A DNA stretch of 10,866 nt, from positions 1 to 10,866 of the forward strand of contig JAOZHM010000059.1 in NCBI GenBank assembly GCA_026014845.1. The letters are read 5' to 3'. Made by a program: the position numbers and the translations under genes. The stretch is from Candidatus Bathyarchaeota archaeon. Lineage in GTDB: Archaea; Thermoproteota; Bathyarchaeia; Bathyarchaeales; Bathycorpusculaceae. Under the pieces are notes generated by a model. The model was not told the origin of the DNA. It searched no databases and worked only from the letters and a program-made list of their open reading frames with translations. Below, piece after piece: positions 6,985 through 10,866 of the stretch; positions within the stretch are counted from its first letter, which is position 1, and the number at the start of each line of letters is the position of its first letter.

Positions 6985-6994
6985 ATTATTTTAA
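6985..6994 (-). promoter_or_regulatory. TATA-like element of the bsh operon
   Basis: The minus strand reads TTAAAATAAT, with a predicted transcript start near 6964. That would give a very short leader before the bshC start. Only the position and AT-richness support it. Confidence 0.35.
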
Positions 6995-7081
6995 CCTATA
7001 CCCACAGAACACGCTTCTTAATGCTTGCCTCGCGAATTGGTTTGTGGGAAAAAGACAGTTCTCTGCATGTATAGAGCATTT

Positions 7082-7167
7082 GTGCTAGTTTGGATTCCAA
7101 TGAACGATCATACGTGCATTTTCTGGCAGAAATATTTTTATCATGAGAAAACACAACGTACTAGCAC
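7082..7167. repeat. Separated 8-base inverted repeat between bshC and DinB
   Basis: GTGCTAGT (7082-7089) is the exact reverse complement of ACTAGCAC (7160-7167), 70 bases apart, in the 239-base region shared by the bsh operon and the DinB gene. It brackets the likely DinB promoter, so a regulator could bind both arms. An 8-base match in this much sequence can also arise by chance. Confidence 0.25.
7132..7141 (+). promoter_or_regulatory. Weak TATA-like element of DinB gene
   Basis: ATATTTTTAT lies about 50 bases before the ATG at 7187, predicting a transcript start near 7162 and a 25-base leader. No clear ribosome binding site follows. Confidence 0.25.
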
Positions 7168-7186
7168 TACAGTCAAGATGATTTAG

Positions 7187-7666
7187 ATGTCTGAGAAAGT
7201 AGGACTGATCAAAACGTGCGCTGAAATAGCCTTTGACAGATTTTACAGGGCGACGAAGGGCCTTTCGGAGAGCGAGATTGATTGGCGACCGATGGAGGAG
7301 GCCAACTCCATAAGATGGATCCTCATGCATCTCTCCAAACAGTGGAATGTGGGAATACCCAGAATCCTGAAGGGAGACCCAGAGTACACGCCTAAAGACT
7401 GGCCTGAAGACTATGTCGGGAACAGATCGTACTCCTTAAAGAAGATAATGGTCGACTTGGAGAAGGGAAAAGACACTGTCATAAGCGGACTTGAATTAAG
7501 TCCAAAAGAGCTTGAAGCCGAAATCCCGATCTGGGGTGGTACAAGGAAACTACAGGATGTTGTCCTGCTCTATCTGTCCGAGATCTTTCATCATGACGGA
7601 CAGATCGCATACCTCAGAGGTGCTATTGAGCGGCGTAGGCAAACCGACGAACACTTTCTAACCTAG
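7187..7666 (+). CDS. DinB/YfiT-family protein, possible bacillithiol S-transferase
   Basis: A 159-residue soluble four-helix-bundle protein of the DinB_2/YfiT family, which includes bacillithiol and mycothiol S-transferases and maleylpyruvate isomerases. The N-terminal helix is followed by IDWRPMEEANSIRWILMHL, the family's second-helix block with metal-ligand H48. The C-terminal FHHDGQIAYLRG is the family's H-x-GQ..LR ending with H136. The usual first His of the HxxxH pair is replaced by E132. The gene is divergent from the bsh operon, which makes bacillithiol the natural guess for its thiol cofactor; this is inference from family and context. Other DinB proteins have unrelated or unknown roles. 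GC is a little higher than in the bsh genes (31 of 60 at 7321-7380). Confidence 0.82.
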   Translation: MSEKVGLIKTCAEIAFDRFYRATKGLSESEIDWRPMEEANSIRWILMHLSKQWNVGIPRILKGDPEYTPKDWPEDYVGNRSYSLKKIMVDLEKGKDTVISGLELSPKELEAEIPIWGGTRKLQDVVLLYLSEIFHHDGQIAYLRGAIERRRQTDEHFLT

Positions 7667-7747
7667 ACCTGAACAACACACGCTGAAATGACACTCCTCG
7701 AAGCAGTGGACATGCATATCAAGTCATATCATGATAGCTGAGAGCAG

Positions 7748-7761
7748 CGCGCGCCAGCGCG
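7748..7761. other. Small GC-rich hairpin after the amidohydrolase
   Basis: CGCGC (7748-7752) pairs perfectly with GCGCG (7757-7761) across a four-base loop, six bases past the minus-strand amidohydrolase stop. It has no oligo-T tract, so it is not a clear archaeal terminator. It may stabilise the 3' end of that mRNA. Confidence 0.25.
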
Positions 7762-7766
7762 ATCCT

Positions 7767-8705
7767 TTATACATTTACTCTTAGCAGTTTCGCAGCGTTT
7801 TTGCAGAAAATTTTCTCTATGCTTCCCTCTTCGAGCCCAATCGATCGACAGACTTTAAGTTGCTCCCTTAGATATGGGAGGCTGAAGCCCCTTGGGAAGT
7901 AACTCGAGTCACTTCCGAAGATCACACGATCTGGTCCAACGGTCTCGATAGCCCTCCTGAAAATCCCTTTCAAGTCGATTTCGAAAGGCATCCAACGCAT
8001 CCAACGGTTTGAGCCTGAAGTGTCCATATACACGTTAGGACATGACCAACACAGCTGAAGAAGCTCTCTGAGGTAGCCAGCGCCGAAGTGGGGGACGACG
8101 AAGGGGATTCTTGGGAACATCTTCGCGACCTCCCAAAGTGTAAGGGGATTCATGTTCCTCAGATCTAATGCCATGCCTCCACCTCCGCCGAGGACACCGA
8201 AATGAATGATCACGGGAACTCCCAGCTTCTCTGCCATCTCCCAGAGGGGGTAAATGGACTTGTCGTCGATGGGCCTCCTCTGCGAGGACCCAATCACTTT
8301 GTAACCCTTCAACCCCAGCTTCTTAACCGCCCGTTCAAGCTCCAAGGGTGCATCTTCTGAAAATATGTTGTGGTGAGCAAACCCTGAAAACTTGTCTGGG
8401 TACCTTCTCACTATCTTGGCTAAATTGTCATTTCCGCCCCCAGTGACGAAATTCACCCTGTCCACATCTTTTACATCGAGGTCTGCAGCCCACTTGGCCG
8501 CCTGCTCGTCATCTGAACATACGTTGGATTCAGGAGGCGCGAAGCCCCAAAGCCTTCTCATTTCTTCCTTATCACGCTTCGACTGCTCCATGAGTATCTG
8601 GGCACTGTCTTCCCCATACCTCTCAGCCAACCTTCGACGCCATGAGCTCGCCCAATTCATCCAATTCGTGGATGGAAAATGGGCATGGAAGTCGATTACA
8701 TTCAA
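7767..8705 (-). CDS. Metal-dependent amidohydrolase (amidohydrolase 2 / PF04909 type)
   Basis: A TIM-barrel hydrolase or decarboxylase of the amidohydrolase-2 group, about 313 residues. The HxH metal pair H7/H9 opens the protein (VIDFHAHFP), followed by barrel-strand histidines H168 (PVIIHFG) and H206 (VVPHFGAGYL) and the catalytic Asp D266 (VIFGSDSSY). The substrate cannot be told. The start is uncertain: the frame is open to a TTG at 8837, but those 44 extra residues look non-coding, and a TATA-like element at 8761-8768 predicts transcription from about 8738. A TTG at 8705 puts the HxH motif near the N-terminus, as the family prefers. GC is clearly higher than in neighbours (36 of 60 at 8041-8100 against 24 of 60 at 5461-5520), suggesting a separate origin. 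Confidence 0.82.
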   Translation of the reverse strand: MNVIDFHAHFPSTNWMNWASSWRRRLAERYGEDSAQILMEQSKRDKEEMRRLWGFAPPESNVCSDDEQAAKWAADLDVKDVDRVNFVTGGGNDNLAKIVRRYPDKFSGFAHHNIFSEDAPLELERAVKKLGLKGYKVIGSSQRRPIDDKSIYPLWEMAEKLGVPVIIHFGVLGGGGGMALDLRNMNPLTLWEVAKMFPRIPFVVPHFGAGYLRELLQLCWSCPNVYMDTSGSNRWMRWMPFEIDLKGIFRRAIETVGPDRVIFGSDSSYFPRGFSLPYLREQLKVCRSIGLEEGSIEKIFCKNAAKLLRVNV

Positions 8706-8726
8706 TCCATTAAGGGGCGTAGAATT

Positions 8727-8768
8727 CCTCCTCTTTTGTGTACTATCATCTTTAGATGAATATTTTAA
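8727..8768 (-). promoter_or_regulatory. TATA-like element and AGGAGG site of the amidohydrolase
   Basis: The minus strand reads TTAAAATA at 8768-8761 and a perfect AGGAGG at 8732-8727. No ATG, GTG or TTG lies at normal distance after the AGGAGG; the nearest in-frame candidate, TTG at 8705, is 21 bases away. The site may be coincidental, or the start may be unusual. Confidence 0.3.
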
Positions 8769-8870
8769 CCTTTTTCCAATCACCTTAACCGTTGAAACTT
8801 CTATGAAAAATGAGGTTTTGCAGGAGACATCTCCCAAAAAATATGTGGAAGCAATAAAAGACTGGAGAAG

Positions 8871-8878
8871 TTTAATAA
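8871..8878 (+). promoter_or_regulatory. TATA-like element of the cupin gene
   Basis: TTTAATAA predicts a transcript start near 8901, 14 bases before the ATG at 8915. This supports that start over the upstream TTG at 8894. Confidence 0.4.
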
Positions 8879-8914
8879 TTGCTGAGCCCTTAGTTGGTTT
8901 GGACAGTGATTGTA

Positions 8915-9253
8915 ATGAAAATCTTTCGTTACCGAGATGTTAAAGCAAAAGACGCAGATGAAGGGGCCTCAAGATTAAGTGTTAGATGGCTTATCACGAA
9001 GGAAATGGGGGCTGAAAATTTTGCCATGAGGTTGTTCGAGATGGAGCCTGGAGGTTATAGTCCTTTGCACAGTCACCCTTGGGAGCATGAGGTATTTATC
9101 CTAGAAGGTGAAGGTGTTGTGGTTGATGAAGAAGAAAGAAAGTTTAGAGCCGGCGACGTCATGTTCATTCCGTCAAACGAGAAGCATCAGCTCAAAAACA
9201 ACGGCGAAAAAACTGTAAAGTTTCTTTGCCTTATACCCTACACGCATAGATGA
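8915..9253 (+). CDS. Small single-domain cupin protein
   Basis: A 112-residue cupin_2-type beta-barrel. Motif 1 gives metal ligands H52 and H54 (PLHSHPWEHEV) and E58; motif 2 gives H91 (GDVMFIPSNEKHQLKN). All four canonical ligands are present, so it should bind a divalent metal. Small stand-alone cupins of this type act as sugar-, keto-acid- or oxygenase-like enzymes or as ligand binders, and the sequence does not choose among them. The ATG at 8915 is preferred over the TTG at 8894 because it starts the family-like MKIFRYRD and fits the TATA spacing. It is divergent from the amidohydrolase, with no proven functional link. Confidence 0.88.
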   Translation: MKIFRYRDVKAKDADEGASRLSVRWLITKEMGAENFAMRLFEMEPGGYSPLHSHPWEHEVFILEGEGVVVDEEERKFRAGDVMFIPSNEKHQLKNNGEKTVKFLCLIPYTHR

Positions 9254-9279
9254 GAAGGTTATCCAAAAACAGAACATAA

Positions 9280-9285
9280 TTTTTT
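9280..9285 (+). terminator. Oligo-T terminator after the cupin gene
   Basis: A T6 run in AT-rich sequence 26 bases past the cupin stop, and upstream of the promoter of the next gene. It fits an intrinsic archaeal terminator. Confidence 0.35.
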
Positions 9286-9319
9286 CGACTTGATTATCAA
9301 CATTGATTTGATCGCTAAG

Positions 9320-9361
9320 AATATATGCAAGTTGTTACATGTGGCTTTGGGTTTCAGGAGA
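9320..9361 (+). promoter_or_regulatory. Promoter and ribosome binding site deciding the TTG start of the FAD enzyme
   Basis: AATATATG (9320-9327) is the likely TATA element, predicting a transcript start near 9349. AGGAG (9356-9360) follows and lies nine bases before the TTG at 9370. The upstream ATG at 9325 sits inside the TATA element and so would not be in the mRNA. Confidence 0.6.
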
Positions 9362-9369
9362 TAAGTCCT

Positions 9370-10752
9370 TTGAACTATGACGTAATAATTGTTGGGGCGG
9401 GTCCGGCAGGAATATTTTCAGCCCTTGAGCTTGCAGACAAAACCGATCTCAATATTTTAATGCTTGATAAAGGACCAGATATAAACCAGCGTAAATGTCC
9501 GGCAAGCCGTGGATTCGAATGTATCCACTGTGAACCATGCTTGCTGTTATCTGGGTGGGGGGGAGCAGGATCCTTCAGCGACGGAAAACTTACACTATCA
9601 ACTGAGGTTGGTGGCTGGCTAAACCAATACGTGTCAACAGAAGAGCTTGGTAAACTCATAAGCTATGTCGATAGTATTTACATAAAATTTGGAGCAACCA
9701 AACACGTTTATGGAACAGACATAAAAAAAGTAGAGGAAATCGAGCGAAAAGCCTCGCTGGCTGGTTTAAAACTTATCCGCCAAAAAATTCGGCACATGGG
9801 CACGGAAAGGTGTGCTCAAACCCTTCGAAGAATGCGTCAAGAACTAAATGGCAATGTTGAAGTTAAGCTCAAAAAAGACGTCAGGGGACTTATAGTAAAA
9901 AATAATGTTGTTGAAGGCGTCGAAACGGTCAATGGCGAAAAGTTCTTCGGGAAATACGTTATTGTTGCGCCTGGAAGAAGCGGAGCCGAATGGCTTCAAG
10001 CAGAGGCTCAAGCATTAGGCTTGAAGACGCTTAACAACCCTGTTGATGTTGGAATAAGAGTTGAAGTTTTAGCTTCTGTCATGGAAGAATTGACAAGCGC
10101 TCTTTACGAACCTAAATTTGTTTACTACTCAAAGTTTTTTGACGATCAAGTCCGTACTTTCTGTGTTGCACCCTACGGTGAGGTCATAGCAGAATCCTAC
10201 AATGGTGTTTTGAGCGTTAATGGACAAAGTTACGCAGAAAGGAAGACGAAAAACACGAACTTCGCCATTTTGGTGAGTACATCCTTCACGGCGCCGTTTA
10301 AGGAACCGATAGCCTATGGGAAGTATCTTGCTAGGCTTTCAACCCTTCTCAGCGGGGGCGTAATGATACAGCGTTTAGGCGATTTGCAGTCTGGAAGGAG
10401 ATCAACACCTGAGAGAATTGACCGAAGCGTGGTGACCCCAACATTGAAGAATGCCACGCCAGGCGACTTAAGCTTCGTTTTGCCATACCGCTACCTTGTT
10501 GATATAAGGGAGATGCTGCAGGCACTGGATGAAATTACTCCAGGAATACATTCAACAGACACGCTTCTATACGGCATCGAGGTAAAATTCTATTCTTCAA
10601 GACTGCAGTTAAGCAACAGCCTAGAAACCAAAATCCACAACTTGTTCACAATTGGTGATGGAGCTGGCGTCACAAGAGGTTTAGTTCAAGCGTCAGCGTC
10701 AGGCGTTATTGTGGCAAAGGGAATAATAAAGAGGGAAAGGCAGAAGCCGTGA
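9370..10752 (+). CDS. FAD-dependent dehydrogenase (COG2509-type)
   Basis: A 460-residue flavoprotein oxidoreductase of the uncharacterised COG2509 group. The N-terminal Rossmann fold shows VIIVGAGPAGIFSALEL (GxGxxG at 9-14) and the acidic strand end LDKG (32-35). GWGGAGSFSDGKLTLS (62-77) is the family's signature FAD-contact loop, and the C-terminal FTIGDGAGVTRGLVQASASG is the second FAD motif. Between them, C43, C51, C54 and C57 (C-x7-C-x2-C-x2-C) could hold a metal or Fe-S cluster. The physiological substrate is unknown. The TTG at 9370 is chosen for its Shine-Dalgarno site and promoter; the longer ATG start adds 15 residues with no family character. It is followed six bases later by a zinc-ribbon gene, probably in one transcript. 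Confidence 0.87.
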   Translation: MNYDVIIVGAGPAGIFSALELADKTDLNILMLDKGPDINQRKCPASRGFECIHCEPCLLLSGWGGAGSFSDGKLTLSTEVGGWLNQYVSTEELGKLISYVDSIYIKFGATKHVYGTDIKKVEEIERKASLAGLKLIRQKIRHMGTERCAQTLRRMRQELNGNVEVKLKKDVRGLIVKNNVVEGVETVNGEKFFGKYVIVAPGRSGAEWLQAEAQALGLKTLNNPVDVGIRVEVLASVMEELTSALYEPKFVYYSKFFDDQVRTFCVAPYGEVIAESYNGVLSVNGQSYAERKTKNTNFAILVSTSFTAPFKEPIAYGKYLARLSTLLSGGVMIQRLGDLQSGRRSTPERIDRSVVTPTLKNATPGDLSFVLPYRYLVDIREMLQALDEITPGIHSTDTLLYGIEVKFYSSRLQLSNSLETKIHNLFTIGDGAGVTRGLVQASASGVIVAKGIIKRERQKP

Positions 10753-10758
10753 AAATAG

Positions 10759-10866
10759 ATGTCCATAGTTCAGGAAATAATGTGTTCTCATTGCGGTGCA
10801 CCAATATCGTTTGAACCAGGTGAAATAATAGCGACATGCAAATACTGCGGCTACACGGTTGTGATA
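10759..10866 (+). CDS. Zinc-ribbon protein, N-terminal part only
   Basis: The first 36 codons of an open frame that runs off the window. CSHC (C9, C12) and CKYC (C28, C31), joined by GAPISFEPGEIIAT, form a typical zinc ribbon. It begins six bases after the FAD enzyme stop, so it is probably cotranscribed. A second ATG at codon 8 is another possible start. What follows the ribbon cannot be seen, so no function is offered. Confidence 0.7.
   Translation, partial: MSIVQEIMCSHCGAPISFEPGEIIATCKYCGYTVVI

Noticed and set aside
7748..7761. Rho-independent terminator
   Set aside because: The stem is only five base pairs and has no oligo-T tract on either strand.
8706..8837. 44-residue N-terminal extension of the amidohydrolase from a TTG at 8837
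   Set aside because: No ribosome binding site, non-family composition, and a TATA-like element within it; the HxH motif is normally near the N-terminus. The exact start remains open.
8392..8943. 183-codon plus-strand frame opposite the amidohydrolase
   Set aside because: It mostly mirrors the real gene on the other strand and has no recognisable features; only its last 46 codons are mentioned as a weak small-gene candidate.
1..10866. CRISPR array, insertion sequence or integrase
   Set aside because: No regularly spaced repeats, terminal inverted repeats or transposase/integrase motifs were seen on either strand.

Overview
This window looks archaeal, probably from an uncultured Thermoproteota-like or Bathyarchaeia-like genome, but that placement is a guess from gene content. 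Three things support it. It carries the archaeal marker families UPF0147 (3078-3356) and the Sjogren's/scleroderma autoantigen-1 zinc-ribbon family (2633-2998). TATA-box-like elements lie about 25-30 bases upstream of expected transcript starts. Start codons are a mix of ATG, GTG and TTG, and several TTG starts have good Shine-Dalgarno spacing.

Layout: 1-139 is non-coding with one strong hairpin. Positions 140-3356 hold housekeeping-type archaeal genes. These are an SAMHD1-like HD-domain phosphohydrolase (-) divergent from thymidylate kinase (+), which converges on an unrecognised 169-residue protein (-) cotranscribed with the zinc-ribbon autoantigen-1 protein (-). That pair is in turn divergent from UPF0147 (+). 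A 254-base gap containing a perfect 14-base palindrome follows.

Positions 3611-6947 hold the highlight, a tight three-gene minus-strand operon read bshC, bshB1, bshA with overlaps of 7 and 4 bases. By sequence it encodes the complete bacillithiol (Cys-GlcN-malate) pathway: BshA glycosyltransferase (UDP-GlcNAc + L-malate), BshB1 deacetylase and BshC cysteine-adding enzyme. A DinB/YfiT-family protein, the fold that includes bacillithiol S-transferases, is divergent across a 239-base intergenic region. Together they suggest an archaeon that makes and uses a bacterial-type low-molecular-weight thiol.

Positions 7767-9253 hold a metal-dependent amidohydrolase (-) with noticeably higher GC, and a small cupin (+). 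From 9370 there is a COG2509-type FAD-dependent dehydrogenase, followed 6 bases later by the first 36 codons of a zinc-ribbon protein cut by the window end. The bsh operon, the DinB gene and the GC-rich amidohydrolase look like accessory genes set between conserved archaeal genes. I see no rRNA, convincing tRNA, CRISPR array, transposase or integrase.
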